Of a stretch of 64,000 bases of DNA, positions 12,416-23,742 are shown piece by piece (the first letter of the stretch is position 1; every line of letters begins with the position of its first letter). Source of the DNA: Anthostomella pinea (lineage: Eukaryota; Ascomycota; Sordariomycetes; Xylariales; Xylariaceae). The translations under genes and the position numbers were made by a program. The DNA lies in the NCBI GenBank assembly GCA_963556695.1, contig CAUWAG010000020.1:5394001-5458000 (forward strand). Reading direction: 5' to 3'. A model generated the notes under the pieces. It did no database searches. It was not told where the DNA came from and saw only the letters and a list, made by a program, of their open reading frames with translations.

Positions 12416-13054
12416 TGCACACTTGTGGGAGTTACCAGCGGCACAGACCACCTGATACCCGTCCTGGTGCGTGGACGAGGTTGCTGACAACGGGAGGGCA
12501 GACTTGTGCGTCCCCGAACTTTTGCTCGATCATGATGCCTTGGAGGACGGTATTACCACGCCGTTGCCCGACATCTTGAGCACGAACTGGTGCGAGACCG
12601 AGGCCAATACTGTCTTGCGGCTTCGTATGCGTCAAAGGTGCAAAAGGCGGAAGTGGGGATACCGTGCCTGGCCATGAACCCTTCGCGCAGACCTTGAATC
12701 CTCTGATATTGACAGCTTCTTTCGTGGGCGTGAAGCAGGGAATGTCGCCTAGTAAGATATTAGCAAGGCCAGTTCTGATGCCTCTTCAATCTGTGTAGCG
12801 TTTCTACTGCTTCTGAAGTAGCCCTCAATGCCATCGACGACGGCGTCATGCGGTTCGGCGACTACTAGCCCAATATGCAACTCCTGAGATAGTGCGACGA
12901 TCTTGGGGTAGTTGTTCATAGGTACTTGGTCGATGTTCTGCGTCTTCGAGAGCTGAGAAGGGCCGCCATTGCCGGACAAAACGTAGGCCTGGCCGAACTT
13001 CCAGGCGAGGGCACACTTGCGGTCTCCTTGACCGACTATGAGGACAATAACGGT
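12416..13054 (-). pseudogene. Decayed GARS domain of a purine-biosynthesis gene (Ade5,7-like)
   Basis: Read on the minus strand in shifting frames. It begins at about 13054 with VLIVGQGDRKCALAWKFGQ and SGNGGP (GARS N-terminal nucleotide fold), then IGLVVAEPHDAVVDGIEGYF. After a stop and frame change come GDIPCFTPTKEA and KGFMARHGIPTSAF, then FDAYEAA. Another frame change gives QFVLKMSGNGVVIPSSK and MIEQKFGDAQ. These follow the order of phosphoribosylamine-glycine ligase (EC 6.3.4.13), which in fungi is fused to AIR synthetase in one protein. Several frameshifts, a stop and loss of the C-terminal half show it is dead. The functional Ade5,7 copy must lie elsewhere, so this is probably an old partial duplication. 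Confidence 0.75.
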
Positions 13055-13404
13055 GTGCAGACATTGTGTGGATAAGGCAATGGCACCTCCCTTCTCGGGC
13101 GTGATCAATGGGGTGGCAACATTGTTCGCAACGAATCGACGATTCAAGCCATTGTTCTCGACAATGGATACATTCACTTCCCAGCCACACGTAGACTCCC
13201 TAGCCATTGTTATCTGGCAGCTGCGGGACACACCATCTGGGTCAATGCTTTTCCAATTTTCTATATCAAGGTCCTCTGACCTCCGTGCATAAATCACTGA
13301 TCGACCATCGGAGAGCACACCTGGGAGATCTGCTCTTTCCGCGACAATCTGCACCTATCTCACACTCCATTACTTCTGCTCACTCCCTCATCTCGCTCTT
13401 CACA

Positions 13405-14910
13405 ATGGCATCCCAAGCTGACCAGAGCCTAAGCGACGACGTGCTCTGGTATACCGCCAAGCATTTCCTCCGCAACCCTCTGGACGTCCTCAATCTCACC
13501 AAGTCATCCCGAAGCCTGTACGAGTACCTCAAGACCGAGATCCTCATTGCCGACATCTACCACACGAAGTCATGAGTGGCAACGAACCACCCCTCCCTCT
13601 CGCGCGATGGTTGCGATTGGGCCGATCCGTTTGGAATCACGGACCCTGACGAACTGAGAATCTATCAAAGTCTGGCCTGGCCTGCTTCGCCCGGACGCCA
13701 ACCCTTGCTACACTGGTCCATAGACATGGGCTGTCACGACACCGCATATCAATGCATCAATCTTGCCTTGGAACATTGACCGGATCAGTTCATAGTCAAA
13801 GACCGCAACGGAGCAACGCCGATCGATATAGTTGCGGCATGGGGCCACCTCTCTCTAGTGCAAGCACTCATTCAATCAGGAAGTTCCACGATGAGCAGAA
13901 TCTGGGGAGAGTCCTTTGAGCTTGTCGACTGGCTTAAACCGCGCATGGCGAAAGAAGTAGAGGATTGCATTCCCTATTCCGTCGAATGCGATGCACTTAC
14001 CATTGCCCTCGTTACCGGGCAGACCGAAACCGCACTTTGGCTTGTCCAGCACGCATTCACCCTCAACATCGACAACCCGTCACAGAACACGCAAGTACAT
14101 ATTGCTGCTTGGACCGGATGGCCTCAGTCGTTGCCGCCTTTCTAGATGCTGGCATGAGCCCAATTACCCCCGACCTGCAAGGCACCTGGAGAGAATGCTA
14201 CACTCTTCCTTCGCTTCTTCAAAAAGCAGTGGTATTCAGAGGCAACGAAGAGGTCATACAGCTGCTACTGGAACCGAGGCGCCAACGTAGACGCCAGACA
14301 CAGCTGTGGCGTGACAGCTCTGCATTGGGCGGCAGAGCGCGGCTATTCCCATTACTGCAACATCCTCATGGGGGCCGGAGCGTCGTGTGTCCTCCCGTTC
14401 GACCATGACGGATTGCACCTGCTCGATCACACCGTCCGAAACGACTCTATGCTACGAATCAACAACCTGCTCCTCGAGAATGCGACGGCCGCTGACAAAC
14501 ACCTATTTTGTTATGCTATTTTCAGAGCCCTCAAGCACCAAGACGTGGCGCTGGGTACTATCGAGGCACTCGTTATGTGTTCCAAACGGCTGGGCTGTAT
14601 ACCGTCGAGTTTCACATGCTCTTACATAACCCGTCCGTTCGCTCCAGTTCGCGAAGACCCCCACGGTTCCCTGCTGCACGCTGCGGTCCTGTCGCCGTCC
14701 TGTCGGGTTGAAGTGGTGGACTTGCTGCTGAGTAACCTGGGAGACACAGCCAGCACACCATTGCTGGATGCTCATGGACACAGCGCAATCGATTATGTGT
14801 TTACACTGAGGAAGGACGAGGCTGTGGTTGCGTTGGTGAAGCACCTAGGGTGCTACGCACCCAAGAGCTACGCAGTACAGTGTGCGATGGACCGAATGGG
14901 TTTCACCTGA
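13405..14910 (+). pseudogene. F-box/ankyrin-repeat gene, broken by two stops and two indels
   Basis: An almost intact gene of about 500 codons. It starts MASQADQSLSDDVLWYTAKH, an F-box-like segment (LNLTKSSRSLYEYL). Ankyrin repeats follow: QPLLHWSIDMGCHDTAYQC, DRNGATPIDIVAAWGHL, CGVTALHWAAERGY. A C-terminal repeat region ends at 14910. In-frame TGA codons interrupt at 13573-13575 and 13777-13779. A base appears lost near 14119 (ACCGG/ATGGCC) and one gained near 14273 (GAACCGAGG), so the original frame is restored. F-box proteins of this kind act as substrate adaptors for SCF ubiquitin ligases; the target is unknown. The good conservation between lesions suggests recent loss. Sequencing error is an alternative for the indels but less so for both stops. 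Confidence 0.75.
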
Positions 14911-15689
14911 AAGACTGCTAAGAGGGCGGAGTGAGCAGCAAGCTGCGTTTCTCTTCGAGCTGCGCTGCACACAGAACTGACCCTTTTCGGGGTAGACTCA
15001 CGAGGCACATAAGCATCTGGGATATACACTGCGAGAGAGCAAATTAGCCACTTGCGGCGAATGATAACCGGCGAAGATACTGAATTGATTCATGTATGAA
15101 TTGACCTTGGTACGTTGTATACTGGATGATGTGATAACGTGAACGTGACCGGATGAGAGAACTTGACCATCATACCGCAGCCTACAGATGACCGTGGTAC
15201 TGGCCATCAGAGATGAAGCTTGAAAATACCCCCTAAGATCATCCCAATCTCATTACGCACCAACCTGCTAGATCAAGCACAACCATCATGTATGATTTTT
15301 GTATGGTTACTTCCTTACGTGTTGAAATTTTTTTTTAAGGTTGGGATTTCATTAAATCAGTTTGCGTTCATTTGCCAAAGAAGAGCAAGAAGAGCAAGCG
15401 CAACTCGCATGCTGCTAAATCTCTTTCGCAATCCGCTACTCCTCCAGTCCTTTCATCGCTGCCCCCCAACACATCATAACTCGGTACCAAGTCATGACAT
15501 TCGTCTCTCCCCCCGTGATTTGAGAATCGTAGAGGTCAGATAGAGGGAACGGAGACGACTGCGAGATGTAGTCCGACGCGGAGCAGGACACAACGCAGCA
15601 CATGTACTTAAATCAAGCAAATCAGACCCATTTCGTGAATGCCGCCTACCCTGCTCGTGCACATGTATCGAAAATTTCTTGGTGATCCT

Positions 15690-15906
15690 GGTAACCAAGA
15701 CGGCGCAACATAGGGAGTCATCGTCGAGGTCAGGACGGCCGACGCGTCGGCAGACTTGGGGCAATCCGTGTACAGATCGTTGAGCGTGAGCTGCGCCGAC
15801 GCCGACGTGCCGCCCGGAAGGAAGGTCGATACCTCATCAAGGTCGAAGGGCCAGATGGTGTTGCTGGCCGAGGGCCCAGCACGGCCGACGGAGTACAGAC
15901 ACACTC
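15690..15906 (-). pseudogene. Possible relic of a secreted fungal protein, family not recognised
   Basis: A minus-strand stretch reads with strongly coding-like codons (many G/C third positions): NTIWPFDLDEVSTFLPGG, then LTLNDLYTDCPKSADASAVL. The LxDLYTDCP pattern recalls uncharacterised secreted proteins of ascomycetes, but I cannot name the family. The frame is open beyond this piece but loses protein-like character on both sides, and no start, intron border or signal peptide can be fixed. I list it as a relic rather than a gene. Confidence 0.3.
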
Positions 15907-18266
15907 CGTTGAAACGCCAACATGTACGCCACGCGAGCTCTCCAACCAACATCATCACCATCACCACTTCACCCAACGCATCTAGACTTCTAACCAACGA
16001 CACTCGCGATCATGTTACGCTTTTGGCATTCAGGAGACTTCCGCAATATTCTCCAACCAATACGAGGAGCACGCGGGGCGGTTTGTCATCGAGTCAGGGC
16101 GTCTTTGCCAGGCCATAACGTAAGGTAAAAGTGCCGAGGTGTTGAAGAAGTTCCCACGTAGATGAGCCCTTGCATGGCAAATCCATGCCCTGGAATGTGA
16201 AAGCTCACATTGGGGACTCCGTAAGTTGTGTAATGGAAATGATGTGTGACACCGTGTTTGCCAACATCAAGCTGGCAGTTGAAGGTGACGCTAGCAGAGC
16301 CCCATGAATCTCTACCGGATACCTACATGATTCGAGATCAACTGACGCTCTTCGCCTTGGATGAGGTTCGGCAAGGTCAACGGGAAATTTCCAGCCCGTC
16401 GATGTCGGGCGGAAGCGCATCTGATCTATCTGATAAACTCCCGGCCGGCCCTATCACGGCCCTGGCATAGCTGCCGCGGTGGCCCCGTGTGGGACGAGAC
16501 CACCTGGACAGGAGAGCCGTCGCGGCCGTTGCTGCAAGATGGGAGTAACGGACCGACGAAAAAAAACACCGAATTGTCACGGCAACGAGGATCGGTTATG
16601 TGACCAGACTCGCGTCAAAAGAGCCGAGACACATTTGTCGGCGGGTGTTCGGGTGGTGGGAGAAAGCTAAAGTCTTGTTGCCGGACTGGAAGCCGATGGC
16701 AGTCTGGACAGTGATGACAAGTGCCAGCGGCATTTGCAGCCAAGGAGCACATGCCCTTCTCCGGCTGCTGCTGCTGTGATGTAATAAGACATTATTGACC
16801 AGAGTCGAACGAGATCTTTCCCTTCCCCGCTGGTTCTTTTGGGGACAAATCCCTCCGGTTTGGACACGGTGGCGCACTTGCGTTGCATGTGAAAGAGGCA
16901 CCTCACGCGACATCAAATGCAGACGACTGAAGCTACTAATAGAATCAGCGCAGGCCTAGCCCGCCTGTCAGCGCGACCGTTACGTTATTGAATCTTATTG
17001 AATGGGCCAATGACTAGAGTCGCGTGCAGACTGGCACAGGGCATCGAGATTGTTGCTGTGCCGAGAGCCTCATCTCGGTCTTCTAGCAGGCAGGAGACGG
17101 CTCACCGGTATTGTTACACACGTGTTACTGCCGCGTCAGCTGAGTGCTGATTAGGGGAAAGGGGTCAGATATATTGTTGGAAGTTCGGGCTTTCTCACCT
17201 TGGCTCAACATGACATGAATGACATTGTCCTCATCCTCCAAGTTTCATCTCAAGGGGTGCGCTATTGTATGTGGCAATGCCTGCCAATACTGTACTAAAT
17301 TCAGATGAGAGTTGATAGGGAAACGGGCAAGGCCGGCAATCCTTCAACTTGGTAACCCTGGGAATGATATCAGCGAGCAAGGGGCAATGCATGTCCCCAG
17401 TTTCCGCGAGAGCTTGCATTGTCAGGTGCTGGGAACAAGGTGAACGGAGGAAGAAAGTCAAAACCCATTGCCTAGCACCAGTGGAATCAAAAGGGTGGAA
17501 GATGAGATGGCTTGTGCGAAGCGGCCGAGCAGTCTGTCTTTTAGAGAGATAAACTCGTGACAATGACGGCAAAGCTGCCGACCTCGACCGTTAAAGCCTA
17601 ATAAAGATTATTCAGGGATCTGCCGTCGTCTCAAGTGTCATTGATGCTCTACGGCCACCCTCACCACGACAAAACACAAAACACAAAACAGCAGGCGACG
17701 TTGTCAAACACAAATTCCACCACCAAGCAACTCTGTTACTTCAATGTTGTGATTACCTTAAACTAGGTGTTTTGTTTATTCTCGGAGTAGCGTTAGCTGT
17801 CTAGTGCAAATGTCTCTGTCAACGCCATTGAGCTCTTCTCCCCCACCTAGACCGCCCGGCGTCCGCCCAAGTCGCTGGCGCCAACCTAATAAGTCCACTA
17901 AGCCCACTGCAGGCATCCCCTGCTGAGGCGTGTCTGGGGTATCCTAGTGCTCCCTGCAGCCCCATGGAGGCCAGCCAGAAAGCTGAGGAGACACTGCCAT
18001 CTTCGCGTTCACCGCTAGATCGCCTTGGAGCTGCAATGGATCTGCTTGGGGACTTGGCGACCGACTACGGAACTGCACCTTCAAGGTCAAACTCCCACAT
18101 CACGAAGATCACACCCAGATCACCACCCCAAGTCGCCAAGTTGACCTCAAACAGATACCAGCGCCAGCTCCTCGGGTCGCGAACCTTGGAGACAATCGAT
18201 TCCATCCTCATCAGTCCCGAACATGCGCCGCAGTTTCATCAGCATCGCTAGCTATGAGCATCAAAT

Positions 18267-18338
<72 letters not shown>
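18267..18338. repeat. Heptanucleotide tandem repeat (GCACTGA)n
   Basis: About ten perfect head-to-tail copies of the 7-mer GCACTGA, seen directly in the sequence. It lies about 1 kb upstream of the LST4-like start codon. Confidence 0.95.
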
Positions 18339-19320
18339 TGTGATACTGTGAGGAGTGACCGACACACACGACGCACGCGCTGCCTGCGAAAAACACCACA
18401 TCAGTCCTTCAGGTCTTGTTTCATATCACTCACTGGCTGGTTTGTCAGTGTTGCGGTCTGCGGTCTAATTATTACCAAGCCCGCCGTCACCATCAACAGG
18501 ACCGACAGATCCGTGCCGGAGATTTCTTGCACATCACAGCACATCACCCTGCCGTGTGGTATTGATTGACCATTGGATTGTCTACACCGGTGAGGACGTC
18601 ATCTGGTCTTGGACCCTGGCAAGTCTGGCTCCCAGTGTCACCGCCCACGCTTGTGATTACACTCATTTCACGCAATAAGCTATTTCGAGGTCCGTCATCT
18701 TGCCTATCGGACTCCTGTGACGACAGGCGACAGATATACCGGCTGGTCCCCTTTGTCCACCGTCCACCGTCCACCAAGATCCTACCCTCAAGTGCACATT
18801 CTGTCCCATACAACATACAATCTGCCCGAGGTTCTTGTTAAATTCCTGCGCCAAGCAAAACATTCAAGAAAGTGGACTCCAATCGAAATCGCCTGTTCCA
18901 TCTACCGTCGCATACGCCTCTCCGATTGCGCACCAGTCACGCCTCTTTACGATCCATAGACACGCGCACCTCGTATCTGAACGGTTGAGCCTTGCAGTTC
19001 ATGCGCCAATAACTTAGAGTTTGTCACAATATCAGCACCGGCGCTGATCGTGCAAAGCTTCCTGTCTACCCGAGACTGATGTGGAATAATAAACTGTACC
19101 ACAGACCGACACATCAAATTCTCATTTTTGCCTGAACGCGCCGCCGTTATCGTCACCATCTCGACCCCCAAATCACATCAATGTCGCTTGACGTGACTAT
19201 GAATCAAGTGGAGGACTTTGCCTGTGAGACGGAGGCATGTTGAGTACGGCCTGAACTTGGCGACGCTGGAACCTCCCATTCCTGAACAGCTCCGAGTGTC
19301 AAGTGTTGCTGTCCATCGAC

Positions 19321-22300
19321 ATGCTGGGCAAGCTTTTCAACCTGAACACGGCCACGGCCGGAGGCGAGTCTTCTGACCAAGGCCCATCTTCGACCAGGAT
19401 GTCCCCCGAGTCGGTGCAGGAAGAGATCCATATGCGCAGTCTGCTATTCCCCGATACCCAGGCGCTCTTCTCTCGCCAAGATCAGGTGTATTCCCTACCG
19501 ATGGCATCTGCACAGCAGACGAGCGCCCAGACGAACACCTTTGACTACGATGGGGATATCGATATCGACGTCCGCGACGTTCGCGTGATTATCATGCAGG
19601 ACACTTTGGGATCAGTCAATCCTTCTCTGCTGTTTGACAGCCAGCCGTGTCCACCAGTAGAGCGATCATCGCCGCCATCGAATACCACCTCTTCCCAGAC
19701 CCTTGTGCAGGACCTTCGACGCGTCCCTACGACACAGAGGAAGGGAAGCCTTGGCCAGCCCTCGAGGCCATTGGTGATCCAACCAGGTAGCCCTCCGCCT
19801 CGGCAGGGTGTGTTTGATAGAAGAGGATCTATACAGGCGCGCGCCTATACCACCGCCGAGACTGAGTCACAACGGTCTGCAAGGGAGTATCGTGAGGAGC
19901 TGGGCAGCTTCTCCAGTTGCATCTTTGCCAACACTGAAGTCATGGCCTACAAAGGGACATCCACCAAGGTCCACATCATTCCGAGCGATTCACGGTCGTC
20001 TGGTGTGCCAAGCTCTTATGTAGGTGATGGTCGAAGCTCCATGGGAAGGTCCAGCATGCGGTCAAGCAGACTGGCCCAATCCTCTACGTCCGAAGCTGCG
20101 AACCCACAGGGTACGAACTCTTTCACGGCGAAGCAGACAGATGGTAACAAGATTCTGGTTACTCGCCTATTCCCAGTTAACCTCCCAAGCGACGACTCGG
20201 AGACGCCACATGGCCGCGCGTCCGATGATGGCGGAGGATTCCCATTTCCATATTCACCAGACGATTCGAAACCACAGAAGAAGAAACCGAAACCGGTACC
20301 CAAGAGAACCCCGATGTACGCTGTTGCATTGGTTCTTCAGCTCCCCTCTGGCTCGCCTAGTACAAATGCAGGTGGAGCAGCACCCAAGTCGGCCTATCGA
20401 GCATCGAGCTCTTATACGGAGCCGGACCACTTTCCCTCTTCATATGGATCTACTCGCCGATCCGGATGGACTATGGTCAACCCTGGGTACGGTTCCGAGT
20501 CATTTGAGTCAACATACAGCAACGATGTCGAAGACCGCATGGATGTGATAACCCAACATTGGGATATCATCATGAGAACCCTCACACACCTCCAGTCCGT
20601 CGTGGCTAGCGCTCTGTTCCCGATGCTCAAGCAAGCAGATATATCTGCCCCAGACCCACACCCGGCCAATGTCCCCGTGCAGATTGCCAGAACAGGATCT
20701 ATGCATAGTCGTCGTGGATCGGACGTTTCCCAGATGAAGCAGCCAAAGCAGTACGCGAAGCTAGTCGCACTGCCTCCAAACTCGCTGATGCAAGATCGGC
20801 GAATCAGCGAGGAGATCGAGGATGCGAAGCTACGGATTGTTACAGGCCTGCGTGCCACGAGAGTGGTGACAGGGCAAGGCCGATGGGGACCATGGAGGGA
20901 AGAGGCGAGATGGGTCGCGAAATGGGCTGGTGGTAAAGAACAAGGATTCTTCTTCTTCAACCTCCTTACAGGATTCCTTGCGACACACACGGACTGGCTT
21001 CAAGCGTTGAGTCCCGTCTGGTATCGAAGACGACACTACCAGCAGCAGAAGGCAAAAAGCGAGGAGGACACTTCGCTCCCTTCGAGGACGATCATTGTCG
21101 CAAAGGACAAGATGGCTGCGAGGCGACTGATTTTCCTACTTTCGGCATTTTTGCCCGCGAATCAGCAGCTGCCAACAGTGCGCGCACAGCGACCGGCCAC
21201 TTCGGCATCCTTTGCCGCATTTGGGCAGTCTCCACCGTCATATGTCGTGCCGATCAACAAGGAAGAGTCTTTGCGTCGGAAGATCAATCGACGACAAGGC
21301 CCACGAGGGTCATCGCATACAAGAAGCTTCAGTATCCAGTCGCAGGCTACAACGAGGTCTGCAACAGGAATACCTGCGCAGCTGGCGCATCTTAGCATGG
21401 ACCAGCAGCATCATGGGCGACGGTTGTCCGAGTTGTACACACCGGCTCACCTTCCAATCGCTGGGAATGACCTCAACACACGGAAGAGCAGTACCGCAAC
21501 AACGAACACCGTGGTGCCTGATGCGGCTATTCCTCACTTCTCTACGATGCATAGGAGCAGCATGAACCGCAGCCTCCGACCTGGCAGTAGCAGCAGCATA
21601 GCTGCTGATGACCTAAAGCGGTCACTCAATAGGGGCGATAGTAGTGGTCATGCGAGCCATGGCAGCACGGATTCCCGTAGCCAGAGCTCCAGATGGGGCA
21701 GTGTCATCAGTGGGCTTTGGCCCGCAAGGCGACGAGATTCGACAGCTACCACGTCGCAGACTCTGGACATTCCTAGGCAGCGCGTTGCTCCACTCGCGTC
21801 ACCCACTCAGGTCACGGCTGCCGCTGCCAAGAAAGATAAACTGTCGCAAATGGTAGAAGAAGCACAGGTCATAGACGCAGCTGAGCCTGGCCATTTCGGT
21901 CAGGGTAATCCGAACCGCACCGAACCGGATACGCCTCGGACGAGACAATTCGAGCCTCCGTCTAGGACGCCAGATCCTTTAGGTGCATACGAATCACCTG
22001 TCAAGACGTCGATCAATAACGATGATGGAGTCATTGATGTCGACGTTCAGTTTCCGGACTACTTGACATCGCTTGAGACTGCCGTCAGTTCGCCATCTAG
22101 TAGCGGCTATCTTTCAACCCCTGGGCTCGGCGGTGGGCTAGATGCCTTTGAGCAGTTCTCACGCCTGGCCATTGACGGCGATGCCCCCTTGAATGTTGCC
22201 GGATGGCTGCAGGGGTTTCATCCGGATTTTGTATTGCAGGCGATTCCACCGCAGAAAGACCTACTCGACCAAGTCCGGGAATCCCTCAAGGCGGAGCCAA

Positions 22301-22932
22301 CACCAACTGGGCACCACCCCTCTCTTTCAGCGGACTGGTCTACGGAACACTGGGTTGATGTCAGTACTGCGATTGTGGCGGACACGACCAACTTCACCAT
22401 CAAACGACTTCGCTATAGCCGCCTTGTGAAGTACAAGGCTCCACCTGATCGAAGTAGTGGCCACTACCTGACTCCTTATGGCTCTTCACTCATGACACCG
22501 GCGCTTTCACCATACGAACAGCCCATCAAGGATAAGATTGAAGAAGAAGTACTCGTAACGTTGGACGATGCTCTCATCGACGCGGTAGAGAGAGTCATTG
22601 CTCATGCTAGTGACATGAGCAAGGAAAGTTCTGCCACGTCATCCCGATCTGTCAGCAAGCGAAGAGAACGAAGCAATAGTGAAGTTTCGGAACTGGAGCA
22701 TTGTTTGGCACCAGACAGTCAGCATGACTTTCTCGAAGTGCCACGTGCCGAGTGCAAGACGGTTGTCTTGAACGCCTTGGGCGGCATCGTGCAAGATGTG
22801 GCAGATCAGCGCGAGAAAGAGGGTCAGGGCGCGACTAGACCTGTCACCAGCAAAGCAACACGGGAAAAGGAAAGCGCACTACGAGGAGCAGTCCGAGCAT
22901 GGCTCGAAAACGTCGAACTCGGCGATGTATAA
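19321..22932 (+). CDS. Folliculin-interacting protein, Lst4-like
   Basis: A single-exon gene of 1203 aa. The start MLGKLFNLNTATAGG is the first in-frame ATG and fits the usual fungal N-terminus. Recognisable parts of the FNIP/Lst4 fold: VRDVRVIIMQDTLG (about 85-97), LGSFSSCIFANTEVMAYKG (about 195-215), MYAVALVLQLP (about 335), WGPWREEARWVAKWAGG (about 520), LQALSPVWYRRR (about 560) and MAARRLIFLLSAFLPANQQ (about 600). A C-terminal piece with DDALIDAVERVI follows. Long Ser/Pro-rich, probably disordered linkers separate these. Family knowledge: Lst4 pairs with Lst7 (folliculin) on the vacuole membrane as a GTPase-activating complex for the Rag GTPase Gtr2. That links amino acid supply to TORC1 and to permease sorting. 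No lesion is seen. Confidence 0.85.
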   Translation: MLGKLFNLNTATAGGESSDQGPSSTRMSPESVQEEIHMRSLLFPDTQALFSRQDQVYSLPMASAQQTSAQTNTFDYDGDIDIDVRDVRVIIMQDTLGSVNPSLLFDSQPCPPVERSSPPSNTTSSQTLVQDLRRVPTTQRKGSLGQPSRPLVIQPGSPPPRQGVFDRRGSIQARAYTTAETESQRSAREYREELGSFSSCIFANTEVMAYKGTSTKVHIIPSDSRSSGVPSSYVGDGRSSMGRSSMRSSRLAQSSTSEAANPQGTNSFTAKQTDGNKILVTRLFPVNLPSDDSETPHGRASDDGGGFPFPYSPDDSKPQKKKPKPVPKRTPMYAVALVLQLPSGSPSTNAGGAAPKSAYRASSSYTEPDHFPSSYGSTRRSGWTMVNPGYGSESFESTYSNDVEDRMDVITQHWDIIMRTLTHLQSVVASALFPMLKQADISAPDPHPANVPVQIARTGSMHSRRGSDVSQMKQPKQYAKLVALPPNSLMQDRRISEEIEDAKLRIVTGLRATRVVTGQGRWGPWREEARWVAKWAGGKEQGFFFFNLLTGFLATHTDWLQALSPVWYRRRHYQQQKAKSEEDTSLPSRTIIVAKDKMAARRLIFLLSAFLPANQQLPTVRAQRPATSASFAAFGQSPPSYVVPINKEESLRRKINRRQGPRGSSHTRSFSIQSQATTRSATGIPAQLAHLSMDQQHHGRRLSELYTPAHLPIAGNDLNTRKSSTATTNTVVPDAAIPHFSTMHRSSMNRSLRPGSSSSIAADDLKRSLNRGDSSGHASHGSTDSRSQSSRWGSVISGLWPARRRDSTATTSQTLDIPRQRVAPLASPTQVTAAAAKKDKLSQMVEEAQVIDAAEPGHFGQGNPNRTEPDTPRTRQFEPPSRTPDPLGAYESPVKTSINNDDGVIDVDVQFPDYLTSLETAVSSPSSSGYLSTPGLGGGLDAFEQFSRLAIDGDAPLNVAGWLQGFHPDFVLQAIPPQKDLLDQVRESLKAEPTPTGHHPSLSADWSTEHWVDVSTAIVADTTNFTIKRLRYSRLVKYKAPPDRSSGHYLTPYGSSLMTPALSPYEQPIKDKIEEEVLVTLDDALIDAVERVIAHASDMSKESSATSSRSVSKRRERSNSEVSELEHCLAPDSQHDFLEVPRAECKTVVLNALGGIVQDVADQREKEGQGATRPVTSKATREKESALRGAVRAWLENVELGDV

Positions 22933-23742
22933 ACACCAAAGACTCTAGAGGTCACTCTGGAAGTCGCAGTCCACATGGCAAGCAGGCTGACAGTGCGACG
23001 CCGATTAGCTGGCTACACCACTTTTGCTATTTTCGGTTTCCTTGCCTTAATCGGCAGTGCGGCAATGCCGTTGCGTTTGAATTATGTACCACCACCACAG
23101 TTTGTCCTCATAAAGAGGCAGAGAGAGATGTGTTTCATCCGTTCAAGATACCCCTGGAGCATTGCATTTTTGTGCACCTTTCTGGTTGCAATTTACACAT
23201 TTCCTTGACAGCACTGCGATATTGTCGATGGAATATCCGAAATGTCATGTCTGTCTGTCTGCGTGGAAGGATAGAAGGAATGGTATAGATGCTGCATTTG
23301 TTGTTTTTCACCAGCAACACCTTGGCGTTTCGACATGGACAGTTGAAGGCGGCTATTAAGCAGGAGGGAGGCATATCCAGCGTATTGGTCGATGAACCCT
23401 GAACAGTGCATAAATACAATTCCAAATTCCGAGTAAATAACTTGCCACTCATCCCGCTTATGTATCTGTGATGTGAATGCTCTGTATCTGTCGTGGGTGT
23501 CATCTATCTGTCATGGCTGGATAAATGATCTCGCAAAGAATTCGCAGGGAATCGAAGCGGAAAGGGTCTACCATTTGCGCACGAACACCTCCTCATTGCC
23601 AAGTGTGTAACGAGATCCAAAGCCACCCGTCTATTTGTATTGCACTGTACTGAGTATACGACCTCCCAGCCCCTCTTCTTCCTTTTCCTCGTGTCTTGAT
23701 ACACGACCTTCCCCACCACCGTCTAGACCTGAAGTAGAAACG
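22933..23742. other. Convergent 3' region between LST4-like and HIS2-like genes
   Basis: About 0.8 kb between two stop codons that face each other. It should hold both 3' UTRs and terminators. No credible coding sequence was found. Confidence 0.5.

Larger units (their letters stand above)
14911..19320. other. Long intergenic region upstream of LST4-like gene
   Basis: About 4.4 kb with no complete gene. It contains one possible gene relic (15690-15900) and a heptanucleotide tandem repeat (18267-18338). Pyrimidine-rich sequence between about 18900 and 19300 probably includes the promoter and long 5' UTR of the LST4-like gene. Confidence 0.4.

Noticed and set aside
17964..18251. 95-codon plus-strand frame starting MEASQKAEETLPSS
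   Set aside because: Plausible composition but no domain, no splice partner and no promoter signal; it lies in a long intergenic region next to a simple repeat.
20412..20990. Long minus-strand open frame inside the LST4-like gene
   Set aside because: It is the antisense shadow of a strongly supported coding region.
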